A stretch of 64,000 nt of DNA from Pleodorina starrii (taxonomy: Eukaryota > Chlorophyta > Chlorophyceae > Chlamydomonadales > Volvocaceae), in the NCBI GenBank assembly GCA_030267565.1, contig BRXU01000003.1, forward strand, positions 8,295,001-8,359,000, in the 5' to 3' direction. Below, in pieces: positions 24,143-36,000 of the stretch; the stretch's first letter is position 1; each line of letters opens with the position of its first letter. The notes beneath the pieces were generated by a model. The model was given only the letters and a program-made list of their open reading frames with translations, was not told the origin of the DNA and did not search any database. A program made the translations under genes and the position numbers.

Positions 24143-24260
24143 CCAACACACACTCGTTCTCAACCCCCACCGCGGTGGCGGGGGAGGACTGGGACCGGGG
24201 AAACCCGTCACCCCACCTCCTCTGCTCCCTTAACCCACGCCTCGGCCTCCGGTCGGGCGT
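24143..24260 (+). other. LINE 3' untranslated region with GNRA hairpin
   Basis: Between the stop codon and the ATT tail lie a 12-base perfect palindrome, ccaccgcggtgg (24167-24178), and a compact hairpin, cggg-gaaa-cccg (24196-24207), with a GNRA-type loop. Stem-loops just before the 3' tail are used by several LINEs for template recognition by their RT. That use is only inferred here. Confidence 0.5.
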
Positions 24261-24281
24261 ATTATTATTATTATTATTATT
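24261..24281 (+). repeat. (ATT)7 3' tail of the LINE
   Basis: Seven perfect ATT units join the LINE 3' region directly to satellite sequence. Short simple repeats instead of poly(A) are common at the 3' ends of non-LTR elements, and this marks the 3' terminus of the insertion. Confidence 0.85.
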
Positions 24282-24293
24282 ACGTGTGCGTGT
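24282..24293. repeat. Target-site duplication of the LINE, right copy
   Basis: acgtgtgcgtgt follows the ATT tail directly and equals 12645-12656. The call rests on the higher-order phase of the satellite (equivalent to 7821-7832). Confidence 0.7.
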
Positions 24294-27200
24294 GTACGTG
24301 TGCGTGTGTACGTGCGCGTGTGTACGTGTGCGTGTGTACGTGTGCGTGTGTACGTGTGCGTGTGTACGTGTGCGTGTGTACGTGTGCGTGTGTACGTGTG
24401 CGTGTGTACGTGTGCGTGTGTACGTGTGCGTGTGTACGTTTGCGTGTGTACGTGTGCGTGTGTACGTGTGCGTGTGTACGTGCGCGTGTGTACGTGTGCG
24501 TGTGTACGTGTGCGTGTGTACGTGTGCGTGTGTACGTGTGCGTGTGTACGTGTGCGTGTGTACGTGTGCGTGTGTACGTGTGCGTGTGTACGTGTGCGTG
24601 TGTACGTGTGCGTGTGTACGTGTGCGTGTGTACGTGTGCGTGTGTACGTTTGCGTGTGTACGTGTGCGTGTGTACGTGTGCGTGTGTACGTGCGCGTGTG
24701 TACGTGTGCGTGTGTACGTGTGCGTGTGTACGTGTGCGTGTGTACGTGCGCGTGTGTACGTGTGCGTGTGTACGTGCGCGTGTGAACGTGCGCGTGTGTA
24801 CGTGTGCGTGTGTACGTGTGCGTGTGTACGTGCGCGTGTGTACGTGTGCGTGTGTACGTGTGTACGTGTGCGTGTGTACGTGTGCGTGTGTACGTGTGCG
24901 TGTGTACGTGTGCGTGTGTACGTGTGCGTGTGTACGTGCGCGTGTGTACGTGCGCGTGTGTACGTGCGCGTGTGTACGTGTGCGTGTGTACGTGTGCGTG
25001 TGTACGTGTGCGTGTGTACGTGTGCGTGTGTACGTGTGCGTGTGTACGTGTGCGTGTGTACGTGTGCGTGTGTACGTGTGCGTGTGTACGTGTGCGTGTG
25101 TACGTGTGCGTGTGTACGTGCGCGTGTGTACGTGTGCGTGTGTACGTGTGCGTGTGTACGTGTGCGTGTGTACGTGTGCGTGTGTACGTGTGCGTGTGTA
25201 CGTGTGCGTGTGTACGTGTGCGTGTGTACGTGTGCGTGTGTACGTGTGCGTGTGTACGTTTGCGTGTGTACGTGTGCGTGTGTACGTGTGCGTGTGTACG
25301 TGCGCGTGTGTACGTGTGCGTGTGTACGTGTGCGTGTGTACGTGTGCGTGTGTACGTGTGCGTGTGTACGTGTGCGTGTGTACGTGTGCGTGTGTACGTG
25401 TGCGTGTGTACGTGTGCGTGTGTACGTGTGCGTGTGTACGTGTGCGTGTGTACGTTTGCGTGTGTACGTGTGCGTGTGTACGTGTGCGTGTGTACGTGCG
25501 CGTGTGTACGTGTGCGTGTGTACGTGTGCGTGTGTACGTGTGCGTGTGTACGTGCGCGTGTGTACGTGTGCGTGTGTACGTGCGCGTGTGAACGTGTGCG
25601 TGTGTACGTGTGCGTGTGTACGTGTGCGTGTGTACGTGTGCGTGTGTACGTGTGCACGTGTGCGTGTGTACGTGTGCGTGTGTACGTGCGCGTGTGTACG
25701 TGTGCGTGTATACGTGTGCGTGTGTACGTGCGCGTGTGTACGTGCGCGTGTGTACGTGTGCGTGTGTACGTGCGCGTGTGAACGTGCGCGTGTGTACGTG
25801 TGCGTGTGTACGTGTGCGTGTGTACGTGCGCGTGTGTACGTGTGCGTGTGTACGTGTGTACGTGTGCGTGTGTACGTGTGTACGTGTGCGTGTGTACGTG
25901 TGCGTGTGTACGTGTGCGTGTGTACGTGTGCGTGTGTACGTGCGCGTGTGTACGTGTGCGTGTGTACGTGTGCGTGTGTACGTGTGCGTGTGTACGTGTG
26001 CGTGTGTACGTGTGCGTGTGTACGTGTGCGTGTGTACGTGTGCGTGTGTACGTTTGCGTGTGTACGTGTGCGTGTGTACGTGTGCGTGTGTACGTGCGCG
26101 TGTGTACGTGTGCGTGTGTACGTGTGCGTGTGTACGTGTGCGTGTGTACGTGTGCGTGTGTACGTGTGCGTGTGTACGTGTGCGTGTGTACGTGTGCGTG
26201 TGTACGTGTGCGTGTGTACGTGTGCGTGTGTACGTGTGCGTGTGTACGTGTGCGTGTGTACGTGTGCGTGTGTACGTTTGCATGTGTACGTGTGCGTGTG
26301 TACGTGTGCGTGTGTACGTGCGCGTGTGTACGTGTGCGTGTGTACGTGTGCGTGTGTACGTGTGCGTGTGTACGTGCGCGTGTGTACGTGTGCGTGTGTA
26401 CGTGCGCGTGTGAACGTGTGCGTGTGTACGTGTGCGTGTGTACGTGTGCGTGTGTACGTGTGCGTGTGTACGTGTGCACGTGTGCGTGTGTACGTGTGCG
26501 TGTGTACGTGTGCGTGTGTACGTGCGCGTGTGTACGTGTGCGTGTATACGTGTGCGTGTGTACGTGCGCGTGTGTACGTGCGCGTGTGTACGTGTGCGTG
26601 TGTACGTGCGCGTGTGAACGTGCGCGTGTGTACGTGTGCGTGTGTACGTGTGCGTGTGTACGTGCGCGTGTGTACGTGTGCGTGTGTACGTGTGTACGTG
26701 TGCGTGTGTACGTGGGCGTGTGTACGTGGGCGTGTGTACATGGGCGTGTGTACGTGTGCGTGTGTACGTGTGCGTGTGTACGTGTGCGTGTGTACGTGTG
26801 CGTGTGTACGTGTGCGTGTGTACGTGTGCGTGTGTACGTGTGCGTGTGTACGTGTGCGTGTGTACGTGTGCGTGTGTACGTGTGCGTGTGTACGTGCGCG
26901 TGTGTACGTGTGCGTGTATACGTGTGCGTGTGTACGTGTGCGTGTGTACGTGCGCGTGTGTACGTGTGCGTGTGTACGTGTGCGTGTGAACGTGCGCGTG
27001 TGTACGTGTGCGTGTGTACGTGTGCGTGTGTACGTGCGCGTGTGTACGTGTGCGTGTGTACGTGTGCGTGTGTACGTGTGTACGTGTGCGTGTGTACGTG
27101 TGCGTGTGTACGTGTGCGTGTGTACGTGTGCGTGTGTACGTGTGCGTGTGTACGTGCGCGTGTGTACGTGTGCGTGTGTACGTGTACGTGTGTACGTGTG

Positions 27201-29261
27201 CGTGTGTACGTGTGCGTGTGTACGTGTGCGTGTGTACGTGTGCGTGTGTACGTGTGCGTGTGTACGTGTGCGTGTGTACGTGTGCGTGTGTACGTGTGCG
27301 TGTGTACGTGTGCGTGTGTACGTGCGCGTGTGTACGTGTGCGTGTGTACGTGTGCGTGTGTACGTGTGCGTGTGTACGTGTGCGTGTGTACGTGTGCGTG
27401 TGTACGTGTGCGTGTGTACGTGTGCGTGTGTACGTGTGCGTGTGTACGTGTGCGTGTGTACGTGTGCGTGTGTACGTGTGCGTGTGTACGTTTGCGTGTG
27501 TACGTGTGCGTGTGTACGTGTGCGTGTGTACGTGCGCGTGTTTACGTGTGCGTGTGTACGTGTGCGTGTGTACGTGTGCGTGTGTACGTGCGCGTGTGTA
27601 CGTGTGCGTGTGTACGTGCGCGTGTGAACGTGTGCGTGTGTACGTGTGCGTGTGTACGTGTGCGTGTGTACGTGTGCGTGTGTACGTGTGCACGTGTGCG
27701 TGTGTACGTGTGCGTGTGTACGTGTGCGTGTGTACGTGCGCGTGTGTACGTGCGCGTGTGAACGTGCGCGTGTGTACGTGTGCGTGTGTACGTGTGCGTG
27801 TGTACGTGCGCGTGTGTACGTGTGCGTGTGTACGTGTGTACGTGTGCGTGTGTACGTGTGCGTGTGTACGTGTGCGTGTGTACGTGTGCGTGTGTACGTG
27901 TGCGTGTGTACGTGCGCGTGTGTACGTGTGCGTGTGTACGTGTGCGTGTGTACGTGTGCGTGTGTACGTGTGCGTGTGTACGTGTGCGTGTGTACGTGTG
28001 CGTGTGTACGTGTGCGTGTGTACGTGTGCGTGTGTACGTGTGCGTGTGTACGTGTGCGTGTGTACGTGTGCGTGTGTACGTGCGCGTGTGTACGTTTGCG
28101 TGTGTACGTGTGCGTGTGTACGTGTGCGTGTGTACGTGTGCGTGTGTACGTGTGCGTGTGTACGTGTGCGTGTGTACGTGTGCGTGTGTACGTGTGCGTG
28201 TGTACGTGTGCGTGTGTACGTTTGCGTGTGTACGTGTGCGTGTGTACGTGTGCGTGTGTACGTGCGCGTGTGTACGTGTGCGTGTGTACGTGTGCGTGTG
28301 TACGTGTGCGTGTGTACGTGTGCGAGTGTACGTGTGCGTGTGTACGTGTGCGTGTGTACGTGTGCGTGTGTACGTGTGCGTGTGTACGTGTGCGTGTGTA
28401 CGTGTGCGTGTGTACGTTTGCGTGTGTACGTGTGCGTGTGTACGTGTGCGTGTGTACGTGCGCGTGTGTACGTGTGCGTGTGTACGTGTGCGTGTGTACG
28501 TGTGCGTGTGTACGTGCGCGTGTGTACGTGTGCGTGTGTACGTGCGCGTGTGAACGTGTGCGTGTGTACGTGTGCGTGTGTACGTGTGCGTGTGTACGTG
28601 TGCGTGTGTACGTGTGCACGTGTGCGTGTGTACGTGTGCGTGTGTACGTGCGCGTGTGTACGTGTGCGTGTATACGTGTGCGTGTGTACGTGCGCGTGTG
28701 TACGTGCGCGTGTGTACGTGTGCGTGTGTACGTGCGCGTGTGAACGTGCGCGTGTGTACGTGTGCGTGTGTACGTGTGCGTGTGTACGTGCGCGTGTGTA
28801 CGTGTGCGTGTGTACGTGTGTACGTGTGCGTGTGTACGTGTGCGTGTGTACGTGTGCGTGTGTACGTGCGCGTGTGTACGTGTGCGTGTATACGTGTGCG
28901 TGTGTACGTGCGCGTGTGTACGTGCGCGTGTGTACGTGTGCGTGTGTACGTGCGCGTGTGAACGTGCGCGTGTGTACGTGTGCGTGTGTACGTGTGCGTG
29001 TGTACGTGCGCGTGTGTACGTGTGCGTGTGTACGTGTGTACGTGTGCGTGTGTACGTGTGCGTGTGTACGTGTGCGTGTGTACGTGCGCGTGTGTACGTG
29101 TGCGTGTGTACGTGTGCGTGTGTACGTGTGCGTGTGTACGTGTGCGTGTGTACGTGTGCGTGTGTACGTGTGCGTGTGTACGTGTGCGTGTGTACGTGTG
29201 CGTGTGTACGTACGTGTGCGTTTGTACGTACGTGTACGTGTGTACGTACGTGTGCGTGTGT
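24282..29261. repeat. 14-bp satellite array, right part
   Basis: About 5 kb of the same 14-bp unit continues after the LINE. Rare variant units match the left array at nearly constant offsets: acgttt at 7975 and 24436 and tatacg at 9248 and 25709 (both +16,461), tacatggg at 10102 and 26737 (+16,635), gcgag at 11673 and 28322 (+16,649). Subtracting the element plus one target-site duplication (11,637) from 16,461 gives 4,824, the same period seen inside the left array. The last ~60 bases (gtacgtacgtgtgcg types) are degenerate. Confidence 0.96.
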
Positions 29262-29330
29262 ACCCTACCTATGACCTGACCTATGGCCTGACCTGACCTG
29301 ACCTGTGCAAAACCCTAAAACCTTACTTAT
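29262..29330. repeat. Right boundary repeat with interstitial telomere-like motif
   Basis: The stretch reads cctacctatgacctgacctatggcctgacctg in short units and then aaaaccctaaaacc (29309-29322), about 1.75 copies of the CCCTAAAA telomere complement. Orientation and order match the left boundary (843-932), so the whole satellite sits between two direct copies of this sequence. Confidence 0.7.
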
Positions 29331-30073
29331 ATATTATATATGTGTCCATATCTGACTTCTTGTCTGGGCCTGTGGCATCAGCCCACCACATGCACAAGAT
29401 CTCGCTTTCTTCGTTCGATTCAGGCCTTTGGCATCATGGTGTTGTAGGCGCTGAAGACAGTAACAGCAGGCACCGGTTTGGTCGGCTCAGGTCGCTGAGG
29501 GCGTCCGCCACCCACATGGTTACACCCAGTTGCGACAAGCCGGAGAAAGTGCACCCGTGGCCTGCAGCCCTGACACTCCCGAACAAGCCCTAGCGCCCGT
29601 CCATGGAGGCATTTCGTGGGTCACGCCGCCGTGCGCTGTCCTACTAGGATGGAGCGGTGCGCGTCCAGGCAGGGGCGCTGGTGGCTCCTGCCGATGCTGC
29701 TGAGGTACCGGTAACCACATGACGAGGTCGCAGCCGCCACCAGCGCGTTACACCTCTTATTATAAACCGTACACCAGATGCTCTTTGGAAGGTGGAGACA
29801 ACATGACACATGCTTGCGCGACACAGAACGACCTCCTCACCCGGATGTAACCACCACGTCGCCCGCTCACAGCCCCTTTTCGCGTCGCTGGAATGCAAAG
29901 CACATATGTTCGCTTTCATGCGCTCGGGCATCTCCCTCCTCGGCAGCATCTCCCCTTGACCCAACCACACATCCCAAGTTCTCTCACTTTCTCTCCCCTC
30001 TCATCCGGCTCCACATCTCTCCGTCTATCGAGTCCGCTCCCCCACCCCCTTACACACACATACATTCCCGCCA
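29331..30073. other. Intergenic DNA and 3' flank of the P5A ATPase gene
   Basis: No coding exon is recognisable. Read on the minus strand, TGTAA, the usual Chlamydomonas polyadenylation signal, occurs at 29748-29752 (322 bases past the stop) and at 30050-30054. The first gives a normal-length 3' untranslated region. An AT-rich patch (tatatattatatatg) lies at about 29328-29343. Confidence 0.4.
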
Positions 30074-33000
30074 CTACTGCCGCTTCTTGTCCTCTGCGGC
30101 CCCCGCCCCCGGGATCCGCAGCCTCTTCAGGTCGGCCGCGTAGCTCTGGTAGCCCTTGGTCGGCGGCACGGGCGCGGGGAAGAGCGCCCTTAAGATGCGC
30201 TCCAGGTGCCAGGTGAGCAGGAAGGCGCCGAACGACAGACCCACCAGCTGCACCTTGATATGCTGCGGAGGAGTACAAGGGCAGCCAAAAGGCAAATCGA
30301 GGGACGGGGAGAATGGAGTGAGATGGAAAAGGGATCCCGAGGGCTGGACAAGGGAGGACCAAGGGAATGGGGCCAGATGAAGCGAGGTCCCCAACAGTAA
30401 GACACAGCGGTCTGCTGTAAACTGAATGAATCCCCCGAAACAGCACGGGCGCCTGCGACAGAATCCCCCTCCCGCCTCTCCCTCCGGCATCCAGTTTCTC
30501 ACAGCCGCCCCCCATGTGTGTGTGTTCACCTGTGGGATGGTCACCATCCCGAAGCTGCTGTTGAGACCGGGCAGCAGCTCCGTCGCCACCACGAATAGGA
30601 AGGCGGCCGAGATGCGCAGCGAGTTGTACAAGTTGCGGTTCTCGACGATGGACGTGTTGAACGGGTGGCCCACATAGTTGACCGCGAACGTCATCATCTG
30701 CCGGGTGGGCGGGTGGGTGACGAAGGGTGCCAGATTTTGGATGTGCGAAACGGCGCGGTACACACGGCTTGTTCCGTGTGTCCCACACCCCACGCGCAAG
30801 CGCGCCGCTCGGCACGTGCCATGCGTGCGGCCACAAGCGCGCGAATGCACCCGACCGCCGGTCCCCACCCCGGCCTCCTTCGCTCCGCTCCTGCCCACCT
30901 GCACCACCGCCTGCACCAGGTAGCACACCGAGTTGACCAGGTTGGGCTTGAACTCCGACTCGGAGGACAGCCGCTCGCCCTCGGGCATGGCCGCCACGGA
31001 CAGCCGGTAAAAGTACACCTGATCACGAGGGCGGCGGGCGGGCGAGCGGGCGGGTGGGCGGGCGGGAGGGAGGGAGCAGCAGCAGCGGGTGAGGGCGATT
31101 GAATGAACCAGCCATAAGGGACGGAGCGACAAGCAGGACGTCGGCCGATCTGCGTCAATGGGTGCACGGATGCCAGGGATGCCAGGCATGGCCATTCTTT
31201 CAATGACTGGCTCCTCAGTTGCCTCCTGCTCTGGGTCCCGCAAGAGGCAACCCTCGACCGGCCCGTCTCATCCCCCCCCCCCCAGCCCCCACCCCGGCAG
31301 CCTCCGGCGCCCCGTGCCTCAGCCGCTCCCAGCCCTTTCTTTTCCTTCCCCTCCCGCCCCCACTCCCTCGTGGTGCACACCCACCAGCAGGCCCAGGTGC
31401 ACCCCAAACTGCCCCAGCAGCGACCCAAAGAAGTAGGGGTTGAAAATGGTGGGGTGCGGCCGCACGGGGCTCAGCGTCTCCAGCGGCTTGGCCTGGCTGA
31501 TGAACAGGAACTGGGCGGCTGACAGCATGCCGCTCACGGTGGCCTGGAGGGAGGGAGGGAGGGCGGCGAGGAGCGGGAAGGTGGGGAGGCCGGGGTTCTG
31601 GAGAGTTGAAAACACCAAGGGGAGCAAGGGTAACAACGCACAGCATGCACATGCACATAAGATACATGGCTGGGCGCAGACCACAGCGCGGTTGCGGCGC
31701 GGCGCGGAGGGCGCCGAGCCGCCATTCGCCAGATCGGCACCCAAGACCTAACGGGCAGTCTTCTTAAGAGCCGCTCGATGCGAGGCAACGACGCGGCCTT
31801 CGGGGACCAACATAAGAACATAACCCGTGGGTACGGCCAGCGCCTCGTAGCCGCTGAAACCCTCTGCCCCCACGCCACTTTCCTAGACCCCACGCCACCC
31901 CCTGACCAGCCCAACCCTGACCTGCGTGTCGCTCAGCTTGACTCCCTGCAGGTACAGCACAGAGAGGCTGTAGGCGGTGGAGAGGCAGGTGAGGCCCAAT
32001 ATCTTGAACATCTGGACGGTGGTCACCAACGTGCACCTGCAGAGGAGAAGGGCGGGCGGGCGGGCGGAAGGGAGGGAAGGGAGGAGGGGATAACGTGATG
32101 AGATGGAGGAGGTGGAGGCGCCAGATGGGTGGCCCCCGGGGGCAGGCGGGTGCGTGGACGGTGGGCCGGGGGGGAAGCAGGGAGACGCAGATGCGGCGAG
32201 CTTGGTGGGTTTGAGGCCCGGGGCTACGGTAATGGCGCTGCGTCCAGTGGCAAGGCCGACGGGAGCACGCTGCAATGACTCCGAGGGGGTGGGGGTGGGG
32301 CGTGCGAGGAACACGAGGGCTCAGGAAATATGTTTTCAGCATCAGCAAGTGACGCTTAAGAAAATAGGTAAGACGAGATTTGGCATCTCGGTTGTAATCA
32401 TCGCCCTCGGATCTCAAGTTCGGCGCGCGCGCGAGCAGCCTTACAACTGGATGCTAAATACGCACACACGCCGTTGGGGCGGAGCGGAAAACCGGCCCCA
32501 AGCACCACAAAAATTCACGGAAGGTCGCAGCGGTGGTAGCTGGCGGCGGGCTTGCAGGTGGGCTGGGTCACCGTCCAACACCCTCGCACGCGGAACCGGG
32601 CCACAGGCTCAGTGGATCAAATCCGTGTTTTCGTTCATCGAGTTCCTCAGATAAGAGGGGTAGGGTACGGATGGTGAACATCATTGCCTGGCCCGGCCGG
32701 CCGTCAACACACCCGGCTCGACTCGACGCACATCGCAGCTGCACGCTCCTCCACAACTGCGCTCCCGCGCACGTAGTAGCTGTAACAACCCCCCCCCCTC
32801 GCCCCCTCCCCATCACCCCCCAAGCACTCCTGCCTGCACGCACCTGCCCTGCTTGATAATGTCGGTGCAGGGCAGCACCGACGTCGCCTTCGCCGTGAAG
32901 GGCGAGGCCATGGACGCATCGCCCGGCTTGAGCATGGGCATGTCCGCCTCCATGCCCCCCATGCTGGAGCTCTCCATGCTGTCGAGCATGCGCGCCATGG

Positions 33001-36000
33001 CCTCCATGCGCGGAGTGATGGGCTGGTTGGCGGCGCGGGCGCGGGCGAGGAGCTCCTGGCCCGCGGTGCGCCTGACGCAATGGACGGGGTGGGGCCAGCA
33101 GGGTTTCAAAAACCTGACACCCACGTGAAAAGCAAAGGCACGCAGGCTGGCGAAGCAGGAGGCGCACGGAACGCAAGGCAGGAAGGCGAGGTCGCGCCAC
33201 GTTGCAAGTGCCCGCGACGTGCAGAGACGGCGGACGGCAGTTGAAGGACCCGCGTCCGCGGCCGCCGCAACGTGCCGCGGGGTGATGTGGACTTTCCCTT
33301 CCCTCAAGAATCCCGCCACGGATGCCGCCTCACTCACTTGCCGCCCGGTCCGGTTCCGGGCGCGCCCGCCTTGTCGCCTGCCGCCCCCGTCTGCCCCCCG
33401 GTGGTGGCCAGCGCCTTGCTGTCCTTGCCGTCCTTGCTGTCGCCGGGACCCTTCTTGGACCCGCTTGGGCCCTTCTTGGCGCCCCGCTTGGCGGCAGACT
33501 CACTCGCGCTCAGCAGCGCCACACCCACGTGGGCGGCCTGGGCACATGTGTGTGGGGGAGGGTGGGTGGGAGCGGTGGGGAAGGAGAGGGGCCCATGACA
33601 GAGGGGGATTAGGTGTGGTGACGTTGTGCTGATGCCGGCTCCCAGTCAACACGGAGGTTGCCCGATCAGAACAACGCAGTCTTGCGGGGGAGGTTGGTAG
33701 TGAAGCGCAGCAAGTTGCTGGCCTTGGCTCGGGCAGGATCGGGGAGTGGCGAGGGCAATGGGCCTTTCGAAGCACGACGCCTCTTTCGACGTGTCTGGGC
33801 TCAGGGTCAATGTTTTCAGCATCAGCAAGTGACGCTTAAGAAAATAGGTAAGACGAGATTTTGGCATCTCGGTTGTAATCATCGCCCATCGACGTCCCTA
33901 CCCGTCGCACCCACCGCCCGATCGCCGCGCGCCCCTCTTTTGGCAGCAGCTACCCACACGGGTCCGGCGCACCACCTGCCCGCCCCTCCCACCGGCCCCA
34001 CCCGGGCGCACCTTGAGGCCCCCCACATCGTTGGTGCCGTCGCCGCACATGAGCGTCACAAAGCCCTGCGCCCTCAGCGTGTTGACCACCAGCTCCTTCT
34101 GGTCGGGGGACACGCGCGCAAACACCTGGCACAGCGGTATGAGCTGCGAGGAGACGCCCATGGCGGTGGCGTGGGCCAGGGCGTCGCCCGACACAGCGAG
34201 GTCGTACTCGGAGGCGATCTGCCAAAAAGAGGGAGGGGGGTTAGGGAGTGATATGCTCCATTATATAACATAACAAGGGGAAAGGGGGGCGCGGCATATA
34301 AGGAAACGCAGTCTGATGAGACAAGCCTGCTGGCAGGCTGACATACGGAGGGGAAAGCAGTCCAGTAAAAAACGAAGTACCAGAGTGGCGGGTGGGACGT
34401 GGGGGGCGGGTTGAGAGGGTGGGGCGGGGTGATGGATGGAAAAGGGGTGGGGCCGCAGCAAGGGATAGAACGCCGCTGGTGGGGAGGGGTGAACGGACTG
34501 TTTCCTTCTTCGCCCCCCCCCACTCCTCACCCGCAGCATGTCGTCCCAGTTGCGGCTGAACGGCAGGTGCACCGACTCGTCCGGGGAGGTCCAGCAGAAG
34601 GCGCTGTCGTCCTCCGTACCGGCCTGGGAGGCACGCAGGGGTAAGAGAAAACGGCCCGGGATGAGAGAACGCAACGCAGGACGCAGGGGGCGACAAAGCG
34701 AAGCGGCACACAGGGCGGCGCAGGTTCAGGCGCTGCAGCGTCAACGGCCGGCGGCACAGCGCAGCTATCCTTCATTCCGGCAAGGCGGCGGATCGAGGCG
34801 ACAGACCAGGGACGCGGCGCGAAACGCACCTCCTGCGCTCCCTGCGCGCCCGCGCCCGCGTGCCCCTTGTCCTCCTCCACGTGCCCCAGCACCAGCACCG
34901 GCCGCGTAACGATGTGCACACGGGAGGCCGCGTAGCAGGCCGTCAGGGGCGCGTCGCCCGTGATCATGACCAGCTGGTGCGAAGAGGACGCCAGCGCGGA
35001 CAGGGCGGGTTCGCTCTCGGGCTTAAGGGGGCACTGGAAAATGGCAAAGCCTGGCAGTTGGGCAGGGGAGGTGTGGGACGAGCTCAGGTTGCAGAGGGCG
35101 CCGGAGGATGGGTCGGACGGGCAAAAGGTGGGAAGCTGGTGCCATGCCGGCCAGGTGCGGAAGGGGCATCGCCCGGGGGAGCAGCACGCCAGCCGTGCCG
35201 GCCGGGGGGGGGGCACTCGGAGCGTCTGGTCTGGTCTGGGCTCAGGGTCAAAGGTTTCAGCATCAGCACAAGATGCTTTAAGAAAATAGGTAAGACGAGA
35301 TGTTGGCATCTCGGTTGTAATCATCGCCCTCGGGTGCCAACGACGCGCGCCAAGATATTCAGCTTCCTCTCCTGGCGCTGCACCGCGTGTACTCGTAGTT
35401 GTTGTAATGGATTCCAAAGCGTTGGGTTCACGGCAGTGCATCGGCACATACAGTAAGGCGGCACATTGGCATGTTGGCCTCCTACCCACCCACTCAACGG
35501 GGGGGATCGACAGGGCGCACCGGAAACGACACCGTACACGGCACGAGGCACTTTAGGGTGGATTTCCCACAACGCTGTAGGCCCGCCCTAGGATCATACG
35601 TGTGCGCGCAGAGAGGCGCAGCTGCCATCGGGCGAGTCGGGGCAGGGCAAGGTGCGGCGTGGTGCGATGCAGCGCGGAGAGGCATCGGGTGCCTAGAGGC
35701 AGGTGCGTTTGGGCTCAGGGTCAATGTTTTCAGCATCAGCAAGTGACGCTTAAGAAAATAGGTAAGACGAGATTTTGGCATCTCGGTTGTAATCATCGCC
35801 CTCGGATCTCAAGTTCGGCGCGCGCGCGTGCAGCCTTTCAACTGGATGCTCGGACAGGATCGGGGAGTGGAGAGGGCGATGGGGCGAGGCTTTCGGGGCA
35901 CGTGCACGATCCCTAAAACATCTTTCGACGTGTCTGGGCTCAGGAAATATATTTTCAGCATCAGCAAGTGACGCTTAAGAAAATAGGTAAGACGAAATTT

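Larger units (their letters stand above)
12657..24281 (+). mobile_element. Dualen/RandI-type non-LTR retrotransposon, apparently full length
   Basis: This 11,625-bp element is inserted in the satellite. It has a 5' untranslated part (12657-12817, partly AT-rich), one 3,774-codon ORF (12818-24142), a 3' untranslated part with hairpins, and a simple (ATT)7 tail (24261-24281) in place of poly(A). It is flanked by a 12-bp target-site duplication. The ORF combines a cysteine protease, an APE endonuclease, RT, RNase H and a restriction-like endonuclease. That combination is the published hallmark of Dualen elements of Chlamydomonas reinhardtii. The ORF is unbroken, the catalytic residues of all enzymes are present, and both ends are intact, so the copy looks young and possibly active. 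Confidence 0.93.

Noticed and set aside
933..29261. CRISPR-like regular repeats.
   Set aside because: There are no unique spacers. This is a eukaryotic tandem satellite.
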